Source: Desmodesmus armatus (taxonomy: Eukaryota > Chlorophyta > Chlorophyceae > Sphaeropleales > Scenedesmaceae). From it: a stretch of 64,000 nt of DNA. The notes below the pieces were generated by a model. That model was not told the DNA's origin. It saw nothing but the letters and a program-made list of their open reading frames with translations, and made no database searches. How positions within the stretch are numbered: the stretch's first letter is position 1; the number at the start of each line of letters is the position of its first letter. This document shows, piece by piece, positions 47,034 through 60,060 of this stretch. Both the position numbers and the translations under genes were made by a program. The DNA lies in assembly GCA_007449985.2 (NCBI GenBank), contig VIIQ02000631.1, forward strand, positions 619,501-683,500, written 5' to 3'.

Positions 47034-49230
47034 GTTTGGTTGTGGTTGGAGGGAACTGGGGCTGCCTACTGCGGCAGGGATGATAGTCAGGCGGAGGAAG
47101 AGGGAGAAGGGCTGATGTCGAATCAGGCATGCTGCGGACCATGTGGGTGGAAAAGGCTGTTCCTAGGGTTTGCCTGGGCTTGAACCCGCCGAGTTTTCCT
47201 GTTCACATGCGTCTCCATGTGTAAACACAGAAAGAAGACTTTTGCAAATTTCCAAACGAAAATCCTTTGCTCCAGTTGAGGCGAACGTAGTGGGCAGCAC
47301 CATTTTTGGCGCCGAGCAGACTAGGTATACATACCGCATATGTTACGTCAAACTTTGGGCGGAAATTGCGTTTTTGAAGGCGAACATGCAGGAAGCAAGC
47401 AGGCACAGCTGCGCCAGCGGTGCTGTGGAGGGTTCTCCCAGTGTGCCCTGCAACTACATCATCTCCTGACCGCTGCACAACTTATTACACCTCAACAGCA
47501 GGTTCCCCTTATATTGTCCAGAAACTGCTTTCAAACACTATGCACACGCATCGCAGCGTTGCCTACACGGCACCAACAGCGGCTTATCAGCTGCCAACAA
47601 ACTGGCTTTCACACACCTGCAAGACTCTGGACACTCAAGACTTGTGTCAAAACCTCCAAGTGGGTATACACACCCCGCGACATAACCTCACACACGCGTA
47701 GACCCCCGACGCAAACACACAAAAGGACCCATCAAAGACACGCACACGCACACCAGCCCATCCCCACACCGGACATCAACACCAGGATGCCTGCTCAATC
47801 ATAAGCACCTGAGCGAGTACGCTTCCTTGCAGCGTCAAATGCCTAATAATATGCAGTATCAGCACGTGGTGCACACCGGTGAGGCCATAACAGCCCAGCA
47901 CCCACAGCATACAGAGACTGCACACACAGTCCGGCAGCAAGGCATCATCATAGCACAGCCATCACTGTGGCACCCACGCAGCAGGCGTTGCCGAGGTAAG
48001 CCAGCACGGCGGCAACCACATGCGCATAGACACTTAATAGGCATCCTAGATGCAACAACCGGTGTTTCTTCACACCTCAGGGGTCATCGTAAGCTTCTGA
48101 GAAGGGACCTGGCAACAGGAGCCTGACCATGGCCGTGAGGCACCAGGCAAAGACAACCAACATTACCCCACACCATCGGTCAGAGTCTGACCGCTGACAT
48201 CCAAGGCACTTGAAGATTCCTGCCCCAACAACGGGGCACAAAACAAGGGAGAAGCAGAATGCAGGACGCAGTTGCATATAAGAATGTTCACCACCACCAT
48301 CAGCACATGTTGCGCTTCCAGCACACGCTGCAGAGACGATTGTGCTGCCTCAATGTGCTGACTTCATGCATCGTGCTCGACTTGGTCGTGAGACCCGCTG
48401 CTCATCCTACTATGGGCAGCACATCACAAGCGTGTGCATGCGCCTTCTCCCTTGACTGGCCCTTCATAGCTTCCTATTGCTGCCCTTCGCCGGTCTGCTC
48501 ACAACATGCGATACTACTACACATGCCCCTAGTGGCATCAAGCCCAGCTTAACAGAAAGTGATGGCAGATTGCACATCGGAGGGGCACGTGCGTGCAAGC
48601 CAGCAGCACGGCCGTCAGACAAAGTCCCAAAACCAGGGGGTGTGCACACACGCCCCTCAACATGCATCGCATAGGCATGGCATAGCATAGCAAACCACAG
48701 CTCCAACCATGGCACAGCTTTGCTGCCTGCAGTACTGCATGGCAGCCTGCAGGCAACTGAGGGCTGCTGCACATCATGTCCCAGGTGTGAAATGTTCAGA
48801 CACAATGGCAAACAAGCACACCTGCCCAAGTGCATGCGGACCCTCACCCCATGCAAGCAACACAACACAACTCCTAGCAAAGTGCAATGAGAGAGAGCAA
48901 ACAACAACATTCAAAGCTGCTCATCCACTTGAGAGGGAGGCGCAGTACTGCGCTCCCTGAACATAGTACCCAACGTCACTCAGTGCTCCACATGATGCAT
49001 CGGCGCAAACAAGGCCGCCTCAGGTTGGGCAGCCAAATCACCACAATGGCAGGCAGCAAAGGCAGGAGGCATCTGCATAAGGCATGAAACCCATGTCGGG
49101 TTCGGCACATTGCATGTTGTCATGCAGTGATGCATGATGCATACCGTACGGTGATGGTTCGCCCAGACGCTTTGTACCAGCCGGCATGTCACCAACCGCA
49201 AATGAGGCTCACTGCGCATGCTGATCGCAG
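47034..49230. other. Intergenic region between the GPI-protein and karyopherin genes
   Basis: A 2.2-kb interval between two minus-strand genes. It should contain the GPI-protein promoter (near 47.03-47.3 kb) and the karyopherin 3' UTR. From about 47.5 kb the plus strand is visibly CA-rich, like other intervals lying 3' of minus-strand genes. No minus-strand TGTAA and no exon were identified. Confidence 0.4.
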
Positions 49231-52200
49231 TCAATAACGCCCAGGTCCCTTCTTTCTGCCCCCACAAAAGCTCTGCGGGACACAACACGGCAGCAATAGA
49301 GCAAGAACAATTCAGGTACCAGCAAGCAGACAACTGTGTATGCAAGTTTAATCACTGGGCAGGCACTGAAAGAAGTTGAATCAGTATATATATGTGCACA
49401 ACGCAAGGGCCCCTGACTAACACATGCATTAAATGCACGCACAACCTGCACATCCGGGAGGGCAAGGGCAGCACATCGATTTCATCTGTGCTGGCGCTGG
49501 CCACCGCAGTATTGACGCCAACAGCATTGCGAGGTTGACACTGCAAGCACTGCTCACCTTGAGAATGCCCTTGAACTTGCTCGTGTCTGTCAGGCAGCTG
49601 CGTTCCGTCAGGGTCTGTATGAACTGGAGCTTGAGCATGTGCCGCACACGTCCCCATGGAGCTGCATCCACCGCCGCCTGCAGCACAGCTGTCTGCAGCC
49701 ACACCTGGAACAGGTGAGGCCCCACAGACAGCCAGATGGCATGCAAGCACAACGCCACCGGCAGCACAACATCGGACGGCATGCCGCCGGATGCAGCCAT
49801 CATCAGCGCCAGCACTAGCTGGACCCCTATACCCGCCTCCAGCCGCACTCGCAGAGCAGCAAGCAGGTTCCGCCCGAACCCTACCCCAGTTGTAGCTGCC
49901 GCAGCAGTAGGACTCATCAAACTGCTGCCCCCGCTGAGATCCCACACAGGCTGTACCTGGGCGTATGCCCCATACACTGCTGTTTGAACCCAGTCGAGCA
50001 ATGAAGTAACCTGTTTCAGGTGGTATGTCTTAGAGGCCACCAGGGTCATCGAGAACAGCAGCCCCACATCCACACTCACCAGCACAGCAGGGCAAGTCCG
50101 CAGACAGACCGCAGCCAACGACAGCGCCGCCGTCGTCAGCTCGTCGTCCGCAGACCCCCCCTGTGCTGTGATGGACTGGCAGGCAGCAGTGAGGCCCAAG
50201 CCCACAAGCCGCTGCAGCAGCATGAGCAGCTGCTGGTGCTGCCTGTCCGACGGCGGGCGCACCGCCCCCGTCCCCTGCTGTCCTGGCTGCTCACGCAGGG
50301 ACTCCAGATCAAAGCACTCATCTGCAGGCAAGATGCCCGCCACTGCAGAACACGCAACCACAATCAACAGCAGCTCCAGGCTGCTGGTCTGCTGCAGCAG
50401 CTGCACTGGCAGCCGCTCCATCAGCTGGCACAGCTGCAGGATGAGGGCAGACGGCTGCAGCACGGAGTGCACCGCACCGCCCTCCAGGCCCCCCGCTCCC
50501 TGCTGTCCTGCCTCCCCTGCAGCCCCATGCTCCTTCACAAGCATGTCATAGTGCAGCGTGGCAGGCAACGCACTCTGCATGAAGTTCAGCACTCCAGCCA
50601 GCAGCTGGCTCCCGTATCGCTCAGTGTGCGGCTGGTTGACGGACACCGCGGCCGCCTGCAGTGCAAGGGTCACGGCCTGTGAGGCCTGCACCACCAGCTG
50701 CGATACAAACAGGCACGCGTGCCGCTGACGGTCCACAGGGATACGGGGATGCTGCCGGCCCTGCCCCACAGACAGCATCTTGTTCAGCATACTGGTGGGA
50801 CTCCGGCCAGGGCCATGGTCCGCTGCCGAGCTTCGAGGGCTGCTGGGAGGGCTGGCATCTGAGTCTTCAGCTGAGGCTGGCTCTGGCGCAGCTGCGCCCA
50901 TGGCTGCACCACTTGTCCCCGCTGCCCCGCCCGCGTTTGAGGACCAGCGTGGGGGTGGAGGTGGGGGCGGCGGGGGTGGTGGTGGGGCCCCGAACATCAG
51001 GAACCCCATGCTCAGCGGCACCGGCGGACCCACTCCCAGCATCTTTGACACCTCGTCAACCATGCGCTGGTGCTTGGGCGTCTTCGTGTGCATGGGTACC
51101 CCTATCGCGTACTTATGGACACCCGTAGGCAGCCCTGCCACAAGCTTTGCCATCGCCTCAAAGCACACTGCAGCCTGGCTGGCATTGGGGGGTACAGACT
51201 GCTGCCGGGCCTGCTGCGGCCCACGGCGCTGCCTGTGCTGCGGCTTTGGGAGCGAGAGCGGCAGCAAGGGCGCCTCCAGCACAGACGGCAGCTGCTGGGG
51301 CCAGTTCCCCTGGAGGGCTGCTGCCAGCTCTGCACTGGCCTCCTCAAGCTGCGGGCCCACCAGCTGCGCCAGGATGCTGTTGATGTCTGAGATGCTGTTG
51401 CTGCTGCAGCTGTGCGCCACTGCAATGCTGCACAGGGCCAGCAGCAGGAGCTCCTCTGTGGACAGGTCGTCGCCAACACTGGGGACTGCAGGGGGTGACA
51501 CCAAGCAGGCAGAAGACACAGTAAATATTTATGCAGACAAGCAGTGTACCGGCGATGTCAGCAATACACTTACAGCCCAGCACAGAACAACAATACCCAT
51601 TGGCCATAGAGCTGTTCCATACCACCATGCGAACAGCACTCACAAATCCAAGCTGCAAGCAGGCAAGGCAGCAGCCGTGCCTTAGAAAGCTGCAGGTTCG
51701 ACAGATAACAGCAGGGTGATACACCCGCCAGTACCAACACAGCACCCCATGCACTTACGCAGTGTCACTGGGAGACCGCCCCGCCTCTGGTACTCCGCCA
51801 GCAGCTCCTGCACATGTGCTGCCTGCGTCGCAAACAGGAGGGCTGCCAGCTCCTCGCAGGACGTTAGCCTCTGCGCGGTCGTCGCTGCGTTGCGGGCCAG
51901 CTTGTCGTCAGGGGACCGAAGGGATGTGGCTGCTGCTGTCAGCACTTGGGGCAGGTACTGCTGGTTGCGGACCAGCCAGCCTGGGAGGCCGCCCATCAGC
52001 GTAAGGGCTGTGCCGGCCAGCTTGTGGATCTCTGCAGGCACAAGGAGCGGCACCAGCACAGCAAGCAAACCTGGCTCAGCACACAGCAACCATGGGGTCA
52101 CAAACAGAAGGACCCCATCTGCATGTCCTACAGATACCCACAAGTGAAGCCACGCCACAGACAGACAGGCAGCATGCGGTGTTGCTGCTGCGAAGCACTG

Positions 52201-55200
52201 TGGTGTGCTGAGCCACCAACTGCAACCGACTGCCTAGCTGTGCGGCATGCAGCTCATATTAGATTATGCATAACGCATGCTGTAGTTGCCAACCAGACCT
52301 AGAAGCTACAACATGACGCATGCATGAAGCTCATACGAGGTATGCTATGATTGCCAACAGAACCTAGCCACTCGTATATGACCCTTACTTGTGTGTGTGG
52401 TGGCGGCATCGGCAGCGCACAGCACCAGCTCCTTCACCATGGCATCGACTTCAGGGGTGACAACATCAACAAGGCGACCCAGCACCACGTTGGAGGCATA
52501 CAGCCCGCCCTCCAGCTTGAGGCATGCAGTCGTGGCAGCAGGGCTCAGCACAGCAGGAATGACGTCGCCATGCTCCCCTGCAAGTGACACGAAGCAGCCA
52601 GGCAAGATGGGCATGCAGGTCTCAGGTGCATAAGATATGGCGAGTGCTGCCAGCCATGACACCGATCACTGCAGGCGCACGGGCACAATGAACTGCATCC
52701 ATGCATCTGAAATGCGCCCGACATCTCAGGAGCCAGCGGGGCATGAAGCCACCATGCACTGCTGTTTCACCTGGCACATCTGGGGCTGGTCACTTACTGC
52801 GGCAGTGCAGGTGGTAGCTGTCTCAACGCCGAAAGCTGATACGTCACATAATGCCGATGTCATGTTAGCCAGTTATGGGCATGCTGTAGGGCCAGTCAGC
52901 AGCTAGGCAGTCTGTGCTAGGCAGTCCTGCAGTCGATAGCCTCACCTGCAGCTGCCAGTGCACTCTTCCAGGCCTTGTGATGCCCAGTGACCATCTTCAC
53001 CATATACTCCAACATTGTGACGTGCCCAATCAGCTTGCCCAACTCGCGGATAGCTGCCGCCAGCTCACGGCGCATCTGCAGGCACATCGTGAAGTTGACA
53101 AAACATCAGGCTAAGCAGCGCCAAATTCAGCGCCAGCTTGCGCACAGCATGTCAAGCCGCACCAGCTGCTCACAACCAACTGAGGCATCCTCTGCTGATG
53201 TGTGGGCACTTGCAGCGCGCCGTTGCAAGCCTGCACATGCTGATATGGCAAGTGGCAAGGTAATGCACTGGTGCACAAGCACTGCGCCTCTACCGGCACA
53301 GGATGCTGTGTCTCACCATGCGCATCTCTTCTGGCAGATCTCGTGCATCAGCAGTGGCCGTGCCTAGTGCCACAGGTCGAAGCTCGGTGCGGCGCACTAG
53401 TGCTGTTGCCAGCGCCTCTGTGAATGGCTGATGCTGCAGGAGTGCTGCTTCGTGCTGATCGGGCGGCAGGGCCTGCAGGCAAGCAGCGCAGCACAGGTGT
53501 AAGCGACAAGAGCAACCAACATGACACATGGGCACCTGCCTGCACACATGTGTGTGGCCCTGCCCTGCTGCTGATCACACATGTCGTAGGCACCCTAGCA
53601 GGTAAAGCACGTAGTGCTTTGGCTGCATCCGATCACCTTTCAAGCCCAAGCAGTACTGCATACCTGGCAGATCCTCGACACACAACTTAGCCAAAACCCA
53701 CCTGCACCTGCGCCCCATACTCCTCCTGCCAGAAGTGGACACAAACCATCGCAACATTATCATCCTCCGAGGCTATACCCAGCACCATTTGCTGCAGCAA
53801 GCTGTCCATGACGTCCACAGGCACGTCAGCCCCCTGCAGGCCTGGGGTCAGCAGCGCTGAGGCAACAGCACCCAGCATCTTTGCAAAAGCTGCCTCCGCA
53901 TTCACCCCTGACTGGGCTCCCACCACTTGTACGAATGATGTTGTCTCTGAGATAGCTGCTGCAGCACCAGGGGGTGCTGCCAGCTGCGACGTGCTGGACC
54001 CAGTGCTGGTGTAAGACACACGCCTTGTAACTGTGCTCTCGTGCTGGGCTGTCAAGGCCGGGAACACTGTCTGCTGCAGCTGCTGCGCAACCAGCTGCAG
54101 CAGCTGCCACTTCACCCCTGCTACTATGCAGCCCTTGCATGAGCCTGCAAGTGCTGCCAACGCATCTGCGGCCTTCTGACAGGTGACACTGGACATCAGT
54201 GCACTTGCCATGACCTGCAGGGCCCCCGTCTGCACCTCTAACCCTACTGGAGCCGACCCCAGCTCGCACAGCCCGGCCAGCGCATCACAGCTCAGCATGA
54301 TCAACCGGGGGTTCTGGCTACAGAGGGCAGCCGCCACCACCAGTGTCGTGCTGTTGCTGGTCAGGAGACCGGACTTGACTGCCTCCCGGCGGTCAAAGGT
54401 GTACCACAGCACCTGCCTAGACTGCAGGGTCTCTGGCAGCGCCGCCAGGACCTGCAGCAGGGCAGCCAGCACGAGAGGCTCCTGCTGCAGCCGCACCTGC
54501 AGGACCTCCTGTGCCTTAGCAGACGCGGTTGCTGCCGACGCTGCTGCAGCGGCAGCGGCTGCAGGGTCCGTCTGGCCGCCCAGGTTGCTGTGCCACCCAC
54601 TGTACCCCCACTGAGAAGCCTGCTGCCCCAGCGGCGACGTAGGCTGGCCCCCCGCAGCAGCAGCAGTTGCTGCAGCTGCGGCAGTCGCTGCCGCCGTTGC
54701 TGTGGCTGACGAGGCATCTGCTAGCGCCTGTGCAACAACTCCGGAAAAGCTGTTGCAGATGGCCTGCGGCAGAGCATTCACCTGCAGGGAAGGGCTGCGG
54801 GCTGCCAAGGCTGCAACTGCCGCTGCCAGCTGGTTTGCAGGTGCCCTGCAGAAGCACAAAGGGCGGCATGCGTGTAAAGAACGGTTTGAGCATTGGTTGA
54901 TATCAAATGCACCGAATGCACGATACAGCATGCTTGTTGGACACTGCTGGCGCCCAGCAATCAGGCAGAGATGCTGGGCACATAACATGCCGCACCGACA
55001 AACAGCAGACGTCTGTTGGTACAGCGCATCCTGCACCCTTACCACTGCTGTCTGTGCAGGCATGTCTGCAGGTGGTATGCCAGCTGCGGCAGCAGTTCAC
55101 CCAGGGTGACCACCTCCAGAACATCCTGCAGGCAGGAAAGGCAGCAGCGCAATGCAACAACAGTTGATGCCAGTGTACGTCGGCCATTGCAGCTCAAAAC

Positions 55201-55761
55201 GTTGACATCAGGGCCCTGGCACCTGGTATGCTATCGTTGTAGCACGCAACCGCAACACCAACGAGGACATGCATCTCATGTCTGAGGTTTGGACACCTCC
55301 AACAGTCAGCATTGGACCTTCACTGGTTTATGATCTGCCTGCATGGACTGCTGCGTCACTTCTAGGCCCTGCATGGACTGGGCAGCACCCACCTGGTGCT
55401 TGAGGCACACTGTCCTCAGATTGTTTGCAGCGTAGAAGCACTCATTGAGCTGCACATCAGGAGTCTCCAGCAGGCGAAGGCAGAGCCTCCAAGAACCAGG
55501 CGAGGCAGAGAACTGCTGCAGCCAAGCATCTGCGGGCCGCTGCAACCTGTAGAGAATCAAGAAAAGAACACAAGTGAGGCAACATGCCAAGCTGAAGCTC
55601 GGTGACCGGCGATCTACGCTGGCAAACGAATGCTGATCGCTTGAAGGGTCCCCGCCCTTCAAGCCCACGCACCGCTCCACGCCCGAGCTGAGTCCCTGGA
55701 TCGCCTCCCGTAGCAACCCAAGTTGATGGGACCAGCTTGCTGTATAGAACTGGGCCTGCAT
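49231..55761 (-). CDS. Importin-beta-family transport receptor (transportin-3/importin-13-like), 10 exons, about 1395 aa
   Basis: These receptors carry cargo through nuclear pores under Ran control. Exons (minus): 55761-55673, 55546-55393, 55125-55043, 54845-53702, 53472-53317, 53075-52946, 52577-52389, 52031-51759, 51485-49558, 49272-49231. All ten join in frame. The N-terminus has the importin pattern of a short helix, a trailing Trp and a Tyr-Ala-Ala/Asn pair (REAIQGLSSGVERLQRPADA, WLQQFSASPGSWRLCLRLL, ECFYAANNLRTV). Helical-repeat sequence continues throughout, for example MRRELAAAIRELGKLIGHV and EIHKLAGTALTLMGG-like segments. The end is a 13-codon exon giving SFCGGRKKGPGRY. Usual length is about 920-960 residues. 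The excess comes from Ala-rich insertions (near 170-240 and 500) and a disordered loop with a run of about 12 Pro near 905-918. Family is secure. The subfamily is my reading of conserved order and is less certain. Confidence 0.87.
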
Positions 55762-56156
55762 TGAGCACGGCCTTCACATGGGCACGCTTCGCATCCCGTC
55801 TCCCTCTCGCCAATCTTGTGTCTTGTGTCAAGCTCTGATGACGATCCAAATGAACGTTTGTGTGTCTGACTCTAGGCCCTGACAAATAAAGGAAGGACAA
55901 TGTTACAATGTAGTCAGCCTCAGCTGAGCTGCCCAGCCTGACCTTATACTAAATAGGAAGGAAATAGCGAAAGTCCAGCGTGGGCAGATAGGGTGGTTTC
56001 ATCCAATCTTCCTGCAAGTTTGGAATGAAAGCTCCTACCTTTACTTGGCTTGAGAGGTGTTTATTAGGAGTGGTGGTTAAGGCCGGGCAAAGCCTGCAGT
56101 TTCCTTAGCCAAAAGCAAAACGACAAAGCTCCCAATGCCAACAGTAGCTGGAGTTT
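55762..56156. promoter_or_regulatory. Bidirectional upstream region of the karyopherin and Ala-rich genes
   Basis: About 395 bp between two divergent start codons. The middle (about 55.87-56.15 kb) is visibly less GC-rich than either gene, as expected for a promoter. No specific element was recognised. If the start of the right-hand gene is wrong, the region would be longer. Confidence 0.45.
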
Positions 56157-59091
56157 ATGCTCATAGCAGAGGGAACTGAACCGTGTTGTCGTTCGGTGAT
56201 CAGATCAGGTTCAATTCAAAAAAATACAGTTGCAGTCCATTCCTTGCGCGGCTTTCTAGTGGTACAGAGTGCAGCTTACGGTGTGTTCCCATGCTGCACC
56301 ACCAGCCATCATGGCTCTCCTTCGGCTGACAGAAGCACAGTGGAAGAGCAGCTTCAGGGGGTTGTCAAGGCATGCACGAGGCAACCCCACCGCATGAGTC
56401 CCCACTAAAGAGTATCCTTGGCAAAAGGTTTTTATTCTGATACACGGAGAGCAGGATGATGCCGCCCCATTGCTTACAGCTGCAGTAGAAGACGTGCTCA
56501 ACTGTGCAGCGGCGCAGAAGCACAGCCTGCAGGATGCCCTGAGCGCTGCACACAGCACCGATGACAAGCACCTTATGATCCTCAGGGTAGGTGCATGAAG
56601 AGCAGCAGGAGCACAGGCAAAGCTGCAGCCCAGCCTTTCAACCACCAACCACCACTCTTGCTGCTGTGTGTCTGTTCAGGCTGTTGCACGGTTCCTGATC
56701 AACCAGCCAGCCAACAGCCACTGGAGGGGCATGTTCAAGAACGAGAGGGACGAGGTGCAGGAGCTGGAGGAGACAGTGGAGTTCATCGCCAAGGACGTGC
56801 TGATGCCAGACCTCCCTCACTTGGTGGCGCACCTGGAGTTTGCGGAAAGCCAGAACATCACTACTGGTGGGTTGCACTGTGGGTTGACGGGGATAGACAC
56901 GCACCGCCATGGGTGTTCAGTACTGGCTGAGCATCCCCTGACTGCCTGCTTCGAATGCTGTTATGATGATGCAGGTGCCCAGGCAGCAGGCGGGCCACCA
57001 CAGCAGCAGCAGCCCCCACCGGCCGCAGCTGCAGCAGCGGCCGCGCCAGCAGCAGCGGCCGCGCCAGCAGCAGGGACCATGCCAGCAGCAGCAGCAGCGG
57101 CCGCGCCAGCAGCAGGGACCATGCCAGCAGCAGCCACGCCAGCAGCCCCAGAGCCCCTGTCAGCAGCAGCACCGCCAGCAGCAGCAGCAGAGGCGCCAGT
57201 AAGCCGCAAGAGGCAGAGGCCCCTGTCTGAGTCACAGCTTGCAAACCTGCAGAAAAAGCCCTGCATAAACCCAGATTGCAGCCAGTTTCTGCCATGTGCA
57301 AGCAAGCTGTGCAAGGGAGAGAATGGGTGCGGGGCAAAGCAGCCGACCAAGAGTGAGATAGAGCTGCAGGAGCTGTCGGCGCCCATCGCCCAGTACACGG
57401 GCAACGGTCCCCTGCCTGAGGCACAGCGGAGCACTCAGTCGCTGGCCAACGTGACCAAGGCGCTGCAGAGGCCATCGCTGTTGAAGGAGGTGAGCACCAC
57501 CTCACGGTTGCCTTGCCGACGGCGGGCGGTTGTGCGGCTGAGCTGATCGTGTCCAGGAGTGCCAAAGCTTCCACTGATCTGAACGGCTGCTCAGGAAGCA
57601 GCATCAGGTGTACTATGATGCGTCTCAGCGAGCTGCATGTGCTGAATATATGCGCATGTGCTGGATATATGCGCATGGTGTGTTTCCCTGTCGATGTGCT
57701 GAATATATGTGCGTGGTGTGTTTGCCTGTCAATGTACTGAATCTATGCGCATGGTATGTTGCCTGTCATGCAGCTAAGGGCAGCCGCCGAGGACACTGGC
57801 CTGGAGGTACGGCTCGAGGCTTCAGGCTACGTCAAGTCCTCAGCACCTGTCAGCGACCAGAACACAGTCCACCACGAGGGAATGTATATCTCGCCATTTG
57901 ACACTGGCATCCCAGGCCTCCGCGTGGTGAACTATACAAGGTCGACTGGAGGCGTGCTGCGCAGCGCGGCGGAGCAGCCCTGCTTGGAGCCTGGTGTCGC
58001 CCCGCCCGTGCCCAAGGACATCCAGGCCCTGCGCTCTGCCAAGCAGACCATCATACTGCACACCAACTGGGTAGGTCACGTGGCTGCATGCTCACTGCTG
58101 ACAAAGCTGTTGTGACTGTTCTTCTGTACTACCTGTGGCTCACAGCAGCCGCATGTTTATGGCATCCACAGCAGCAGCGCTGTGTTCAACATACACACAG
58201 CATCTGTGTGTTGAGTAGCTTGATGGCAGCAATGAATTCAGTGGGGCTTGACAGATAGTGCGTAGAGGTACTGCGCGCCAACAGCAACACTCCTTGCACT
58301 GCTTTGACCAAGTGCATGCCCTGCACTGTGCTGTTGCACTGCTGTCGTGTGTGCAGGCCCTGAAAGCTGAGTATGATCGTGTGAGCGGGGCAGCAGCAGC
58401 AGCAGCGGGTGCGGGTGTGGGCGCAGGCGGGGCAGCAGCAGCAGCAGCTGGGGTTGGGGCAGCACAGGCGGGTGGCGCAGCAACAGCGGGTGCAGGTGCA
58501 GGCGGGGCACCAGCAGCAGCTGCTGCTGCAGGTACTGACGCCGCAGCAGCAGCAGCTGGGGGTGGGGGAGCACAGGCAGGTGACGCAGCAGCAGCGGGTG
58601 CAGGCGCAGGCGGGGCACCAGCAGCAGCTGCTGCTGCAGGTACTGAGGCCGCAGCAGCAGCAGCAGCAGGTGGTGGGGGTGGGCAAGCACAGGCGGGTGA
58701 CGCAGCAGCAGCGGCTGCTCGTGGGGTGCCGGGTGTGCCGATGCAGCCACCTGCTGTAGCGGAGCTTCTGCAGAACTACATCCCGGCTAATCCTGACTTT
58801 GTGTTTCAGCTGCTGGGGCAGGAAGGTTTCACTATTCTGCCTGCAGATGTGGCCGGTTCGGACTCAGCCCTGTGTGACGCTGTAATCAGCGCCGGCCCAG
58901 GTGCCCTGCCAGTTGTGAGGCGTGATGCAAGTGGCCAGCCTATCGTCAGCATTGCCACAGGCTTAGCATCCATCTACAAGCTCACGTCCAGCAGCAGCGT
59001 GCAGTTGATTCAGGTGCCTCAGTGCTTGGTGGTGCCCAGCACAAACCTGTCAGCAGACGTCCTGCAGCAGGTGCTGGGTCACTCGAACTGA
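56157..59091 (+). CDS. Unrecognised Ala-rich protein with a five-Cys cluster, 6 exons, about 654 aa
   Basis: Function not recognised. Exons (plus): 56157-56280, 56480-56586, 56680-56866, 56975-57489, 57774-58070, 58357-59091; all phases fit. Residues about 43-139 are helical and charged (QDALSAAHSTDDKHLMILRA, FKNERDEVQELEETVEFI). An Ala/Pro run follows (about 145-215), then a basic patch SRKRQRP. Next comes a Cys cluster with spacing C-x4-C-x5-C-x4-C-x5-C (236, 241, 247, 252, 258, in PCINPDCSQFLPC and KLCKGENGCG), which could bind zinc. Exon 5 is a conserved-looking non-repetitive segment (VNYTRSTGGVLRSAAEQPC). Exon 6 holds imperfect repeats of about 33 residues rich in Ala and Gly, then an ordered C-terminal part (ELLQNYIPANPDFVFQLLGQ). 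The first exon is the least certain, being chosen only for an in-frame ATG and a GTGTGT donor. The 3' end may also splice onward. The basic patch hints at a nuclear location. Confidence 0.68.
57635..57772 (+). repeat. Imperfect tandem repeat in intron 4 of the Ala-rich gene
   Basis: Units of the type gtgctgaatatatgcgcatg followed by gtgtgtt and cctgtc recur about four times with length differences. They lie just before the exon 5 acceptor at 57773. Confidence 0.7.
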
Positions 59092-60060
59092 TTATGTGGT
59101 TGCTTTTGCAGGAGGTTGCAGCTGTGAGGTTGCACCAAGTGTGTGCGTGTGCGCCTGCATCAAGTACACATCTGCTCAACAGTACCATATTGTAGCATTC
59201 GGTTGATCCAGCACATGATGTTGTGGCCATGGGGTGTGGTTAGCGGCATGTCCGTATTTTTGCTTGGTTGACATGACCGATGTTGGCTGCTGTGCAGCGG
59301 CTCTGTTGAAGTTGTGTTTTGCTGTTGAGGGTAGTAGCTTGAGCAGCTGTGGGTGAGTATGCCACATGTAAAATGGCCATCTGTCTGCTGGTCCAAAATG
59401 GCATGGCAGTTGTGTCATGCTCCTGTTGAGCTTCTGGCGGGTGCTTTTGCCAGGGTGCGTGCCTGCGACGCGTATATTGCTGTAGCAAGCAAGGATGACG
59501 TAAGGGGTTGTCATTGTAACAGGTCAAGGCATCCAACAGGCTCCTGGACCAACAAGGGGTCAGCATGTGACAGTTGACTTTTGACTGAAGAAATGGCTTG
59601 CGCAGTTTATTGTCAGGTCAACGGTGTGCACAGCACATGCAAGGGCTCATCTGCCAGCCACAGTGTGTGCATGTCTGTTCATGAATTAGTTCAGCCCTGG
59701 TAGGTGGTGAGGCATATCAACTTGAATCTGGCTGGTTGTGCCACAGCAGTGCGGCCATACTGTATCCTAGAGTTGCTAAACTGATGACTGTGCCTTGTAT
59801 TATCAACTAATCCATATACATGAATACAGGGCACCAGGCCTAAACCACAGCAAACGCTTCAGCAAGCACGCTTGGTAAGCCACAAGCCTCGGTCAATGGT
59901 GATTGTCCTATAACCAAGCATACACAAGTTCAGCAGGTACATTGTACATATAGGATAGATTTCAGCAGGTGCATAGTATATACAGCATTCATGTCTTCCC
60001 AGTCACAAGGTTGAGGACTAGGGTGGTGGGGTTGAAGGAGTAGGGGGGTGGGGTTCAAGG
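59092..60060. other. 3' region of the Ala-rich gene; no gene supported
   Basis: It contains the TGTAA at 59515-59519, probably ending the Ala-rich transcript. The region near 60.0-60.06 kb holds short partial copies of the start of the following tandem repeat (agtaggg-tggtggggt). No exon was found. Confidence 0.5.
59515..59519 (+). terminator. TGTAA poly(A) signal for the Ala-rich gene
   Basis: First TGTAA downstream of the stop at 59091, about 424 nt away. Confidence 0.5.

Noticed and set aside
47160..47220. tRNA-like word (ggcttgaacccgccgag)
   Set aside because: No paired acceptor stem or D-arm could be found around it.
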